Below, piece by piece: positions 32,873 through 41,745 of a DNA stretch of 64,000 nucleotides. Position 1 is the first letter of the stretch. Every line of letters begins with the position of its first letter. The notes under the pieces are model-generated. The model was not told the DNA's origin. It searched no databases and saw nothing but the letters and a program-made list of their open reading frames with translations. The stretch is taken from NCBI RefSeq assembly GCF_023721415.1, contig NZ_JAMQVC010000001.1, forward strand, positions 1,054,001-1,118,000, read 5' to 3'. Made by a program: the position numbers and the translations under genes. The DNA comes from Galbibacter mesophilus. GTDB taxonomy: Bacteria; Bacteroidota; Bacteroidia; Flavobacteriales; Flavobacteriaceae.

Positions 32873-33289
32873 CTAATCTTTTTTAAAGAGCGCGATTTTT
32901 TCTTCCTCTTTTGCACGCATAATTTTTGTATCTTCTTCGGTTTTGTCTTTATATCCGCAGTAATGAAGCAAACCATGAGCCATCACTCTTTTTAATTCAG
33001 TTTCAAAAGCTACGTTGTATTCGTCGGCATTTTCTTCAACCCTTTCAACAGAGATAAAAATATCACCGGAAATTGTTTTGGCATCAGAATAATCAAAACT
33101 TATTATATCTGTTAAGGTGTCGTGGTTTAAAAAATCAACATTTATCTTATGCAAGTAAGCATCGTTGCAAAAAATGTAGTTGATATCTCCTTCCATTTTT
33201 TTCTCAGATTGTAAAATGGAAGCAATCCAAGACACATAATCTTCTTCATTTTTAATTTTAAATTCCGTCTCGTAATTAAAACTAATCAT
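32873..33289 (-). CDS. ybeY: rRNA maturation endoribonuclease YbeY
   Basis: 138 residues. The metal motif HGLLHYCGYKD is at residues 105-115 (His 105 and His 109). The usual third ligand His in the family's GYDH is replaced here by Asp (GYKD), as in many Bacteroidota. Other marks are NVDFLNHDTLTDIISFDY and SGDIFISVERVEENA. It processes rRNA 3' ends and takes part in ribosome quality control. Its start overlaps the end of the DUF4175 gene by eight bases. Cytosolic. Confidence 0.93.
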   Translation of the reverse strand: MISFNYETEFKIKNEEDYVSWIASILQSEKKMEGDINYIFCNDAYLHKINVDFLNHDTLTDIISFDYSDAKTISGDIFISVERVEENADEYNVAFETELKRVMAHGLLHYCGYKDKTEEDTKIMRAKEEEKIALFKKD

Positions 33290-36200
33290 CTTCCTTAAAA
33301 TAAGCGTTTACTTTTTGCTTGTAATTTTGCCGCAAAGGTAAGGCTTGTCTATTTAATATTTCAACTTCATTAAAATATTGTTGTATCTCTTGTAAATTAT
33401 TTGTAGAAGAATTAGAATATTCCTTGGTGTTTGTATTGCTTTCACGTTCTTCTTTTTGCCCTTGTTCAAATGCGGCGTTCTCCAATTTCAATAATTGATG
33501 TTGCAATTGTATCATTTTTTGCTCCGTCGCATTGGTAAACCCTTTTTCCAATAAATCGTTTTCAATTTGTTCCATTTGCTTCGCTAAAGATTTTGCTCTT
33601 TGTTGTTGGCTCGGACTATTCAAATTTTTCAATTGTTCCTCCAATGCATTTCTAAGTTGTTGCTGTTGCTTGTAAATTTCAAAGAGTTCTTCAGACATTT
33701 GTTCGCCTCCAAAACTTTTATTGTCGGTTTCACCATCCTTTTGCCCGTCCTTTTTTTGGACTCCGTTTTCACCGTTTTTTTCACCATTTTTACCTTTTTC
33801 GGAATTCTGTTTACTCTTTTCGCCTTTTTTCATTCCTTCCTGCATTTGTTGGTTAAGCTGTTCTTGGGATTGAATAATATCCGGCAATTGAAAATCTTTA
33901 GAGCTGCCGCCCGAACTTCCACTGCTACTCATACTTTCTTGCATATTGTCAAGTGCGTCACTTAAAAAATCAGCGAGTTCGTTCGCTGCCGTCAAAGTAT
34001 ATTGCTGGTTAGCAACTCCTTGGTACAATTCATTTTCAGCAAATTGTTCCAAGGTCTTGTCGATATGGTAATATACATTCGTAATGTTCTCATTTATTTT
34101 TTCTGAAATTTTTGGTTGGCGTAAGGAGAGTGCGAAAAGACTGTCATCAATGTGCTCAAACAAAGTCCGTAATTCATTCTGCTTTTTTAAATATACCGAA
34201 AGGTTTGATATTTCTGAATTGTACTGCTGAATGCGTTCCATGACGGTTTCTTGGTCGAAAGAAAAGACCAATAAATTATCCAGAATTTGACGTAACATTT
34301 CCATATCTTCCTGCATTCCTTCTTGACCGCCGGCCTGCATAGAAGCCCCCATTTTTTTACCCATTTCCTTCATTTTTTGGGCTGCATTTCGCTGCTTTTG
34401 TTTGGCTTCCTTTTCTGATTTTTGAGAACTATCTTCTTTATTCTGGTCGGTTGATTGGTCCTGTTTTTTTTGTTCAAGTTTGTCTTTGGCTTCTTGCTGG
34501 TTTTGTTCCACTTCCTTTTCCAAATCTGGGTCTGTGCCCAATTCCATAGGCTTTTGCAATTCCTTATTTTGTTTTTCTAGTGCATCCAATTCCTTTTGAA
34601 TGTCTTTGAATTTCTTGTTTAAAGAATCTTGCTTTTCGGCATTGTTTTCGTCGCCCTCCTTTTTAGAAAGTTCTTCCTGTTCTTTGGCTAGTTCTTCTAA
34701 ATCTTGTTTTACCTTTTCTGCTTTCGCAGAAGTGTAATATCTTTTTGTGAGTTCTAATACTTGCTCAAGACTGCGGTTGTCTTTTTTCTGTTGTTTGGCT
34801 AGTTGTTCTAAGCGATTGGCCAACTCTTCTTTATTTATTTTGTCAGAAATTTCTTTCAGTTCTTCCATTAATTTTTCATTCTTTTCCAACTCTTTTTTCT
34901 GACGTTCCAAGCGTTCTTGCAGTAGTTCATTAAAATCGGATTCTTCCTTATTTTCTTTTTGAAATTCTTCCAAGTTTTCTTTAAGTTCATCGTGGAACCT
35001 TTTCATCATTTCATCCTGCTGTTGCTGTCGCTCTAAATAATTCTCTATTTTCTTCTTATCGTTGAAATTCAGCTGACTTTTTTGCTTATTAGTTTCGGTA
35101 ATTTCTTGAAGCTCCTTTTGCGATTTATTAGCATCGTTTAGCGATTTTTGTATATCTTCAATGTTTTCCTGCTGTTGCTGAAGTTGGAGTTCCTTTACTT
35201 CGCTGTCGGTAAGTTTTCGGTAGGAAAACACACTACTTTTAGTCGATTTACCTCCGTGAATAGCATCGTTGTCGGTAACCTCAAAATAATATTCGTAAGA
35301 AGTTCCTTTTTCCAAATTCAAGTCACCTGGAAAAGCATATCCAAATTCGTCAAAGCTTCCTTTTTTTATAGTAATTTCAAGTCGTTGTAAACTGTCACTT
35401 TTCTGTTTGAAATAAACAAGTTCGACTTTTTTTACCGCATAATCATCGGAGACTTGTCCGAGATATAATTTTCTGTTCAACTGTGTAGAATCTGTTCTTT
35501 CAGAAATTTTTATTTCGGGATATTGATCTTTTACAACTGCGATGGAATAACCCAGTTTCTCGTAATCCTTTAAGAATTCATTGCTTGTAGCGATACTGTA
35601 GTCAAAATTTTGATAAACACGCTTTGCGAGCTCAAATTGCGAATCGTTTTTTTCAAATTGCAAAGATGTATCTTTCAGCTGAAGTGCAACGGATACTGTT
35701 TTTTTCGTTTCCAACATCCATTCAATTTGACTGCCCTCCGGAACGGTTGCATTTCCTGTGCTTTCCAAAATTTTCGATTCGCCGCCGGTGTAAGCGGGAT
35801 GGGTAACTTTCATTTTAAAAGAAATCAACGAAGGAGTGGGAATCACCCTTAAATTGTAAGGGCGCGAATTCACGTTGTTGGCCGATAATGAAAACGCTAC
35901 ATTTTCCTTTGGTTGGTTAAAGGTGTATGAAAACGCCCCCATTTTTGCCTGCTTCAAAAAGAAAGTATTTCCATCAATATTAATTTGAGCGTTTTCTGGA
36001 ATGAGTTCGCCAGCTGTATTTACTTTCAGAATAAAATTTTCTCCTTCTACCGCTGTTAATGAATCATTCAGAATAAAAAACTGAAATGGAGCAGGAGGTT
36101 CATAGGCCGTTTTGTAATCTACGACACGCTTATAACTATCAGTAAACAAGCTCACTTTTCCTAAAAATATAACAATCAGTATAATCGAGATAGGTATTAG

Positions 36201-36668
36201 AGCGTACCAAGCATAACGCAGGTTACTTCGGAAATTGATAGCTGTTTGAAAGGGAATAGGAGTAAGTTTCGCACTCTTTTGTTCTATACTCGCTAGTAGC
36301 AAATCCGATTTTTGATGATTTTCGGAAAGCTGCAAAAGGTTCAACAGTTTGTCGTTAACTTCTGGAAAATGGTTACCGATAATTTCTGAAGCTTTTTTAT
36401 AATCAATCCCTCTTCTTATTTGAGATAGATAAAGGATTGGCACGATGATAAACTTAACGAAAAGAATAGTTTCCACACCTACGAAAAGCCAAAATAGAAT
36501 AAGCCTTCCAGTAGTTCCTAACCATAAGAAATATTCCAAAAAAACGGTAATAATAAAATACAGCAAACCTATCCCAACGAACAACAAAGCACCTTTTACG
36601 AGTTCATTGGTATAATATTTACGCAAAAAACCTTCCAGTTTTTTCTTTATGATAGTGAATGTAGACAT
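33282..36668 (-). CDS. DUF4175 family membrane protein, large coiled-coil
   Basis: 1128 residues. Two membrane segments near the N terminus (about 25-45 and 50-75), another near 155-175, then a long region of about 380-1000 dominated by Gln, Glu and Lys, forming long coiled-coils (QQQQENIEDIQKSLNDANKS, LERQKKELEKNEKLMEELKE, KQQQQLRNALEEQLKNLNSP). This is the DUF4175 layout common in Bacteroidota. Function unknown. Located upstream of ybeY with an overlap and with mnmG after it, so probably one transcription unit. Inner membrane with a large cytoplasmic or periplasmic coil. Confidence 0.8.
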   Translation of the reverse strand: MSTFTIIKKKLEGFLRKYYTNELVKGALLFVGIGLLYFIITVFLEYFLWLGTTGRLILFWLFVGVETILFVKFIIVPILYLSQIRRGIDYKKASEIIGNHFPEVNDKLLNLLQLSENHQKSDLLLASIEQKSAKLTPIPFQTAINFRSNLRYAWYALIPISIILIVIFLGKVSLFTDSYKRVVDYKTAYEPPAPFQFFILNDSLTAVEGENFILKVNTAGELIPENAQINIDGNTFFLKQAKMGAFSYTFNQPKENVAFSLSANNVNSRPYNLRVIPTPSLISFKMKVTHPAYTGGESKILESTGNATVPEGSQIEWMLETKKTVSVALQLKDTSLQFEKNDSQFELAKRVYQNFDYSIATSNEFLKDYEKLGYSIAVVKDQYPEIKISERTDSTQLNRKLYLGQVSDDYAVKKVELVYFKQKSDSLQRLEITIKKGSFDEFGYAFPGDLNLEKGTSYEYYFEVTDNDAIHGGKSTKSSVFSYRKLTDSEVKELQLQQQQENIEDIQKSLNDANKSQKELQEITETNKQKSQLNFNDKKKIENYLERQQQQDEMMKRFHDELKENLEEFQKENKEESDFNELLQERLERQKKELEKNEKLMEELKEISDKINKEELANRLEQLAKQQKKDNRSLEQVLELTKRYYTSAKAEKVKQDLEELAKEQEELSKKEGDENNAEKQDSLNKKFKDIQKELDALEKQNKELQKPMELGTDPDLEKEVEQNQQEAKDKLEQKKQDQSTDQNKEDSSQKSEKEAKQKQRNAAQKMKEMGKKMGASMQAGGQEGMQEDMEMLRQILDNLLVFSFDQETVMERIQQYNSEISNLSVYLKKQNELRTLFEHIDDSLFALSLRQPKISEKINENITNVYYHIDKTLEQFAENELYQGVANQQYTLTAANELADFLSDALDNMQESMSSSGSSGGSSKDFQLPDIIQSQEQLNQQMQEGMKKGEKSKQNSEKGKNGEKNGENGVQKKDGQKDGETDNKSFGGEQMSEELFEIYKQQQQLRNALEEQLKNLNSPSQQQRAKSLAKQMEQIENDLLEKGFTNATEQKMIQLQHQLLKLENAAFEQGQKEERESNTNTKEYSNSSTNNLQEIQQYFNEVEILNRQALPLRQNYKQKVNAYFKEDD

Positions 36669-36860
36669 ACAATTTTTCTTCTTAGCAATTCTGCAGGTAC
36701 GTAAAAATACAATTTGTTTTTTATTAATAATCAGTCACTTCTATCGCTACGAATTAAATTTATCTCCAGTTCGATGCCGTGAAATATTTTAGAACTTAAT
36801 AAACTAAAAACCTTTTCTCTTTTTTTATTATCTTTAATAGGTTGATAATCAATTGATAAA

Positions 36861-37916
36861 ATGAAATCGGATTTTAAATATCTAATGGCATTCACCATTC
36901 CTATCTCCGCGGCGGTTGGAATTTACCTCGGTGGAGTTTTTACATTTCTAACTCCTTTTTATTCCTTTGTTCTTATCCCAATACTTGAAATTATCCTGCG
37001 ACAGGATGCAAGTAATTATAGCCCGAAGGAGATAGAATCGCGTTCCAAATCTAAATTTTTTGATTCGCTTTTATACCTTAACGTTCCCATAGTTTTTGGA
37101 ATTTTGTTTGCCGCTTTACAAATGATTACCTCGGAAGCTTATTCAACTACAGAATTTATAGGATTAGTTTTTACAGTTGGTATTGTATTAGGTTCCAATG
37201 GAATAAACGTTGCACATGAATTGGGCCATCGACAGGGGAAAATTGCAAGATTTTTTGCCAAACTTTTACTATTGCCTTCTCATTATATGCATTTTTATAT
37301 TGAGCATAACTTTGGTCATCACGTTAATGCCGCAACTCATGAAGACCCAGCTACCGCTAGATACAATCAAAACATTTATAATTTTTGGATACAGTCGATT
37401 GTGCACCAATACATTAGTGCTTGGAAAATTCAATTAAAACTGCTTCGAAGAGAGGATAAATCTTTTTTTGCCATTCAAAATGATATGCTTTGGTATCTCT
37501 GCGCGCAAATGATTTATCTTGTAACCATATTTCTACTCTTCCAAGGTATAGGTTTGCTTTTTGCAGTCTTAAGTGGAGTAGTAGGTTTCTTACTTTTGGA
37601 AACTACTAATTACATTGAGCACTACGGATTGATACGCCTGAAAAAAGACTCCGGAAGATACGAACGAGTTAAGGAAATACATTCTTGGAATTCCAATCAC
37701 GTCTTGGGCCGTATGATGTTGTACGAATTAACGCGTCATAGCGATCACCACTACCGATCATCAAAAAAATACCAAATTTTGGAATACCACGATATAAGTC
37801 CGCAAATGCCTTATGGTTATCCTACGTCAATGGTTTTGGCGCTCATTCCACCGCTTTGGTTTAAAATTATGAATCCCAGAATTCCTTCGGAGATGAAACC
37901 CAGTATCGCCGCGTAA
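36861..37916 (+). CDS. alkB: AlkB-type alkane 1-monooxygenase
   Basis: 351 residues, six membrane helices. All di-iron histidine boxes are visible: HELGHR at 119-124 (the usual HE..HK), EHNFGHH at 148-154, NYIEHYG at 250-256, and RHSDHH at 292-297. These match the integral-membrane hydroxylase family that oxidises alkanes or alkyl chains using rubredoxin as electron donor. A rubredoxin gene is not adjacent. Only a near-match -7 (TATCTTTA) is present upstream. Substrate (alkanes, or fatty-acid-like chains) cannot be read from sequence. Inner membrane. Confidence 0.9.
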   Translation: MKSDFKYLMAFTIPISAAVGIYLGGVFTFLTPFYSFVLIPILEIILRQDASNYSPKEIESRSKSKFFDSLLYLNVPIVFGILFAALQMITSEAYSTTEFIGLVFTVGIVLGSNGINVAHELGHRQGKIARFFAKLLLLPSHYMHFYIEHNFGHHVNAATHEDPATARYNQNIYNFWIQSIVHQYISAWKIQLKLLRREDKSFFAIQNDMLWYLCAQMIYLVTIFLLFQGIGLLFAVLSGVVGFLLLETTNYIEHYGLIRLKKDSGRYERVKEIHSWNSNHVLGRMMLYELTRHSDHHYRSSKKYQILEYHDISPQMPYGYPTSMVLALIPPLWFKIMNPRIPSEMKPSIAA

Positions 37917-38189
37917 AATCTATAAGTATTCTGTTGAAACGTTAAAATATTGGACGAGGAGGATTTAGAATTTAAGGTTTTAACCTGAAAAAAGGGTCTT
38001 TGAATCAAAAAACATCATCATTTTACCTTAACGACCATTGAAAAAAACATTTTTAATTTTATTTCATTTAGGTGGGTTTTGATTTCCATCTGAAAGTTTT
38101 AGATTATCGACTTCAAAAAATTAAAACATTACCATTAGGATTTAATCTTAACATTCCACTATTTTTATACTGAATTTTAAATTTTTACC

Positions 38190-39065
38190 ATGGCATCAGG
38201 AATTTTAGCAATTCTAGACGATATAGCTACGTTAATGGATGACGTAGCCGCAATGAGCAAAGTTGCTGCCAAAAAAACGGCAGGTATATTAGGGGATGAT
38301 TTGGCAGTAAATGCTGAAAAGGCTTCGGGCTTTGCTTCCGCAAGGGAAATACCGGTTTTATGGGCTATAAGTAAAGGGTCACTGCTCAATAAAGTTATAA
38401 TTCTACCGGTTGCATTTCTTCTGAGTGCATTCCTTCCCGTTGCCATTACCGTGATACTTCTGCTGGGAGGAATTTATCTTGCTTTTGAGGGTGCCGAAAA
38501 AATCTATCATTATTTTGTGCCTCACCACGATTCTAAAGCTGAAAAAATAAAAGAAGTTCAAACAAAAGAAGAAATTCTAGCTATTGAAAAAGAACGTATA
38601 AAATCAGCCATCATTACCGACTTTATTCTTTCCGTAGAAATAGTAATTATTGCCCTTGGTACAGTAGTAGAAGAAAACATTTGGACACAAGTAATGGTTG
38701 TAACGGTTATTGCTTTAATTGCAACGGTTGGTGTGTATGGAATTGTGGCATTAATTGTTAGAATGGATGAAGCTGGATTAAAACTTATGGCGAAAAGTAA
38801 AAGTGAAACTAGTTTTTTGCATAAGTTGGGTGAATTCTTAGTGAATGCCTTACCAAAAGTCATTAAAGGACTTACCATCATTGGAACCATTGCGTTATTG
38901 TTGGTATCGGGTGGTATTTTTACACATAGCATTGATTATCTGCATCATATTTTTCCGTGGATGCCTGGTATGATTAAGGATTTTCTAGTTGGATTGATTG
39001 TAGGCTTTTTGGCATTACTGGTTTTCAGCGGATTTTCAAAAGTCTATAAAGCAATAAGAAAGTAA
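38190..39065 (+). CDS. DUF808 family membrane protein (YedI-like)
   Basis: 291 residues. The start MASGILAILDDIATLMDDVA, then AKKTAGILGDDLAVNAEKA, and VLWAISKGSLLNKVIILPVA are the standard DUF808 signature. About five membrane helices with a charged middle loop (HDSKAEKIKEVQTKEEILAI). Function unknown. The 270-base gap before it shows no gene or clear promoter. Confidence 0.9.
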   Translation: MASGILAILDDIATLMDDVAAMSKVAAKKTAGILGDDLAVNAEKASGFASAREIPVLWAISKGSLLNKVIILPVAFLLSAFLPVAITVILLLGGIYLAFEGAEKIYHYFVPHHDSKAEKIKEVQTKEEILAIEKERIKSAIITDFILSVEIVIIALGTVVEENIWTQVMVVTVIALIATVGVYGIVALIVRMDEAGLKLMAKSKSETSFLHKLGEFLVNALPKVIKGLTIIGTIALLLVSGGIFTHSIDYLHHIFPWMPGMIKDFLVGLIVGFLALLVFSGFSKVYKAIRK

Positions 39066-39073
39066 TTGAAGCT

Positions 39074-39140
39074 TGAAGCTGGAATTAGTAGCCAGTGGTC
39101 AGTATTCAGTTGGCAGGAATTTTCGGTTGTCTGTGAAAAA
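39074..39140. repeat. Direct repeat, copy A
   Basis: A block including AGTAGCCAGTGGTCAGTAT and CAGTTGGCAGGAATTTT; copy B is at 39695-39765 in the same orientation, roughly 620 bases on. Confidence 0.7.
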
Positions 39141-39225
39141 TGAGCACCGATTGACAGTCAACAAACAACGAAACTTTTGCCCACTTTGCCACTCATCATT
39201 TGAACAACTTTTCGACTCAACAACC

Positions 39226-39522
39226 AATCATTTGGGTTTAAAAACCCACCGTTTAGACCAAATAACATTCCTTTTAGGTCTTAAAACGTAGTTATTAGGT
39301 CAAATCGGGCAATTTTTAGGTCCTGAAGCTAAATTTTTAGGTCCCGAACCTAAAATTTTAGGTCTTGAGGCTAAAACTTTAGGTTCAAAGCCTAAAACTT
39401 TAGGTAAAACACCTAAAAGTTTAAAAGAACAACCTAAACGTTTAGTTTTGCTACCTAAAACTTTGGGTGTACCACCTAAAAATATCATCGTTTAACCTAA
39501 AAAGTGGGTCATTTAGGGTGAA
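39226..39522. repeat. 21-bp tandem repeat array, about 13 units
   Basis: The period is exactly 21 bases in the clear part (TTAGG at 39316, 39337 and 39358, and on). Units keep TTTAGGT and CCTAAA with a variable centre. Translated rightward each unit reads like xxLGxxPK (KILGLEA, KTLGSKP, KTLGKTP), with one stop near 39289. Leftward a frame of 62 codons (39300-39488) reads LGxxPKV repeats too. No start context or promoter supports a gene. Confidence 0.75.
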
Positions 39523-39694
39523 AACTGTATTAAATAACTCAAATAGATGGGAGTTGGAAGACAGGAGACTGAAGACCGATGCTGGAAGTTTTTAATTTTG
39601 AAGCGGGTTTTTAGTTTAAAGTTTCTAGTTCTACCCGAGTAACGAACAACTTTGCCACTTTGCTACTTTGAACCTTTGTGACCTAATTGAATAC

Positions 39695-39765
39695 TGAAAG
39701 CTATAATTAGTAGCCAGTGGTCAGTATCCAGTTGGCAGGAATTTTGAGTTGTCTGGAAAAACGAA
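39695..39765. repeat. Direct repeat, copy B
   Basis: Near-identical to 39074-39140 (TAGTAGCCAGTGGTCAGTAT, CAGTTGGCAGGAATTTT), same orientation; the pair brackets the 21-bp array. Confidence 0.7.
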
Positions 39766-39804
39766 CAACTATCAACTATTAACGAGCAAATATTTCAAAA
39801 AAAA

Positions 39805-39832
39805 GCCTATTGCGTAAAGCTTAGAGCTTACT
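39805..39832. repeat. Dispersed intergenic repeat, copy 2
   Basis: GCCTATTGCGTAAAGC followed by TTAGAGCTTACT; copy 1 at 20375-20402. Confidence 0.6.
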
Positions 39833-40025
39833 ATAAAACAGCACCAAAAAAAACTTTTCCCCTCTGTCCCTTTACAACTTTGCAACCCGTGTAAATCCAC
39901 AATCAAACAATTCACAATAACATTAGTGAATCAGTGGCAACATAACCCACTACAAAAAATTATCATTAAACTAAAACTGCCCACTTTTAAAGCCAAACCC
40001 TCTTTACAACTACATCCAAAAAAAG

Positions 40026-40033
40026 TATCTTTG
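40026..40033 (+). promoter_or_regulatory. -7 box for gltX
   Basis: TATCTTTG fits TAnnTTTG, 15 bases before the ATG, giving a very short leader. Confidence 0.5.
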
Positions 40034-40048
40034 CTAAAAATTTAAGTG

Positions 40049-41578
40049 ATGAGTACAAAAGTGCGTGTGCGTTTTGCACCGAGTCCAACCGGACCGTTAC
40101 ATATTGGAGGGGTGAGAACCGCTTTGTTCAACTACTTATTTGCAAAAAAACACGGTGGTGATTTTCTGTTGAGAATTGAAGACACCGACCAAACCCGTTT
40201 TGTGGAAGGAGCAGAAAAGTATATAATTGACTCTTTAATTTGGCTGCAAATTCCTTACGATGAAGGGCCTGATTCCCCACGGGAAGTACAAGAAAAGTAC
40301 GGCCCGTTCCGTCAAAGTGAGCGCAAATATTTGTATGAAGATTATGCTAAAACCCTTATTGAAAATGGGTGGGCTTATTATGCTTTCGATACTCCTGAAG
40401 AACTGGACGAGCACCGAAAAAATCATGAAGAAAAGGGTAAAACCTTTATTTATAATTGGCATAACCGATTAAAATTGAAGAACTCGCTTTCCCTTTCTCC
40501 GGAAGAAGTTCAAAAGAAATTGGACGATAATGAGGATTATGTCATCCGATTTAAATGTCCGCAAGATGAAAAATTACAGCTTAAGGATATAATTCGCGGG
40601 GATATTGAAATAGATTCTAATATTCTAGATGATAAAGTACTTTTTAAGAGTGACGGAATGCCCACATATCACTTGGCAAACATTGTGGATGATCATTTAA
40701 TGGATATTACCCATGTAATTCGTGGGGAAGAGTGGTTGCCATCGTTAGCATTGCACGTTTTACTTTACAGAGCTTTCGATTGGAAAGCGCCGGAATTCGC
40801 TCACTTACCATTAATTTTAAAACCAACAGGAAAAGGAAAATTAAGTAAAAGGGATGGAGATAAATTAGGTTTTCCTGTTTTCCCGATGGAGTGGAAGGAC
40901 CCTAAAACCGGAGATGTTTCACGTGGATACAGAGAAGATGGTTATTTTCATGATGCAGTGATTAATTTCTTGGCCTTTTTAGGTTGGAATCCGGGAACGG
41001 AGCAGGAAATTTTTAGTCTCGATGAATTAGTAAACGCTTTTGAGCTGGAAAAGGTTCATAAAGGAGGCGCACGTTTTGACCCAGATAAAACCAAATGGTA
41101 TAATCATCAATATTTGCAGCAAAAGGATAATGAAATGTTAGCTTCAAAATTTGTTTCCATTCTTGGAGAGCAAGGCGTGAATACCAATTTGGAGTATGCT
41201 AGCCAAGTTGTCGGACTCATTAAAGAGCGAGCCGATTTTGTATCGGATTTTTGGGAATTGGCTAGTTTCTTCTTCGTTGCGCCAGATTCTTATGAAGAAA
41301 AAGCTGCCAAAAAGCAATGGAAAGAAAATACGAGCGAGTATATGAATCAAATCGCTGATGTAATTATAGGTATCGAGGATTTCTCTTCAGAAAATATAGA
41401 AACGGTTGTAAAGCAGTGGATTTCTGATAAAGAACTGGGCTTTGGAAAAGTAATGCCTCCATTGCGATTAGCACTTGTAGGAGAAATGAAAGGTCCGCAC
41501 GTTTTTGATATTATTGCCATGATAGGAAAAGATGAAACTGTTTCCCGTTTGAAAAAAGCAGTCGAAACACTTGGATAA
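40049..41578 (+). CDS. gltX: Glutamyl-tRNA synthetase
   Basis: 509 residues. Class I signature HIGG at 18-21 (FAPSPTGPLHIGGVRTALFN) and the KMSKS-type loop KLSKR at 264-268. IRGEEWLPSLALHVLLYRAF in the middle is typical. Charges tRNA-Glu. GTG directly precedes ATG; ATG at 40049 is chosen. An internal partial CACGTG match (40915-40930) lies in the gene. Monocistronic with its own terminator. Cytosolic. Confidence 0.97.
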   Translation: MSTKVRVRFAPSPTGPLHIGGVRTALFNYLFAKKHGGDFLLRIEDTDQTRFVEGAEKYIIDSLIWLQIPYDEGPDSPREVQEKYGPFRQSERKYLYEDYAKTLIENGWAYYAFDTPEELDEHRKNHEEKGKTFIYNWHNRLKLKNSLSLSPEEVQKKLDDNEDYVIRFKCPQDEKLQLKDIIRGDIEIDSNILDDKVLFKSDGMPTYHLANIVDDHLMDITHVIRGEEWLPSLALHVLLYRAFDWKAPEFAHLPLILKPTGKGKLSKRDGDKLGFPVFPMEWKDPKTGDVSRGYREDGYFHDAVINFLAFLGWNPGTEQEIFSLDELVNAFELEKVHKGGARFDPDKTKWYNHQYLQQKDNEMLASKFVSILGEQGVNTNLEYASQVVGLIKERADFVSDFWELASFFFVAPDSYEEKAAKKQWKENTSEYMNQIADVIIGIEDFSSENIETVVKQWISDKELGFGKVMPPLRLALVGEMKGPHVFDIIAMIGKDETVSRLKKAVETLG

Positions 41579-41605
41579 ATAGTAAACAGGCGTTTACATC
41601 CTATA

Positions 41606-41640
41606 TAAACCCCGAAGGTTTTCAAAACCTTTGGGGTTTA
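41606..41640 (+). terminator. gltX terminator
   Basis: A 17-base arm (41606-41622) with its complement (41624-41640), one G-T pair, same AAACCCC..AAGG family. Confidence 0.8.
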
Positions 41641-41745
41641 TGCTTCTTTATATTAGTTGAAAAGTCAATTATTTTCTTCACAACCCATAATGGTATAGGG
41701 ATAATTCGTAATTTACAGCATTAAACGTATTTAAATTAAAATGTT

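Larger units (their letters stand above)
39066..40048. other. One-kilobase repeat-filled intergenic region
   Basis: No convincing gene. From left to right it holds direct repeat A, the 21-bp array, low-complexity text (CTTTGCCACTTTGCTACTTT type), direct repeat B and dispersed repeat copy 2, then the gltX -7 box. Confidence 0.7.

Noticed and set aside
33600-33965. Long rightward frame opposite the DUF4175 gene
   Set aside because: A shadow caused by the Gln/Glu/Lys-rich coding strand; gives a Phe/Leu-rich nonsense protein.
38177-38446. Leftward frame opposite the DUF808 gene
   Set aside because: Shadow frame; the opposite strand has a clear family match.
39073-39291. Rightward 72-codon frame at the array start
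   Set aside because: It begins in a dispersed repeat and ends within the tandem array; repeat-derived.
39300-39488. Leftward 62-codon frame with LGxxPK repeats as a gene
   Set aside because: The 21-bp palindromic unit forces open frames on both strands, and there is no start signal. Kept as a repeat, not as a gene.
39226-39522. CRISPR array
   Set aside because: Units are continuous and degenerate with no unique spacers of constant size, and no cas genes are near.
40915-40930. Third parS-like site in gltX
   Set aside because: TGTTTCACGTGGATAC has a good left half but three mismatches at the end of the right half, and lies in coding sequence; not counted.
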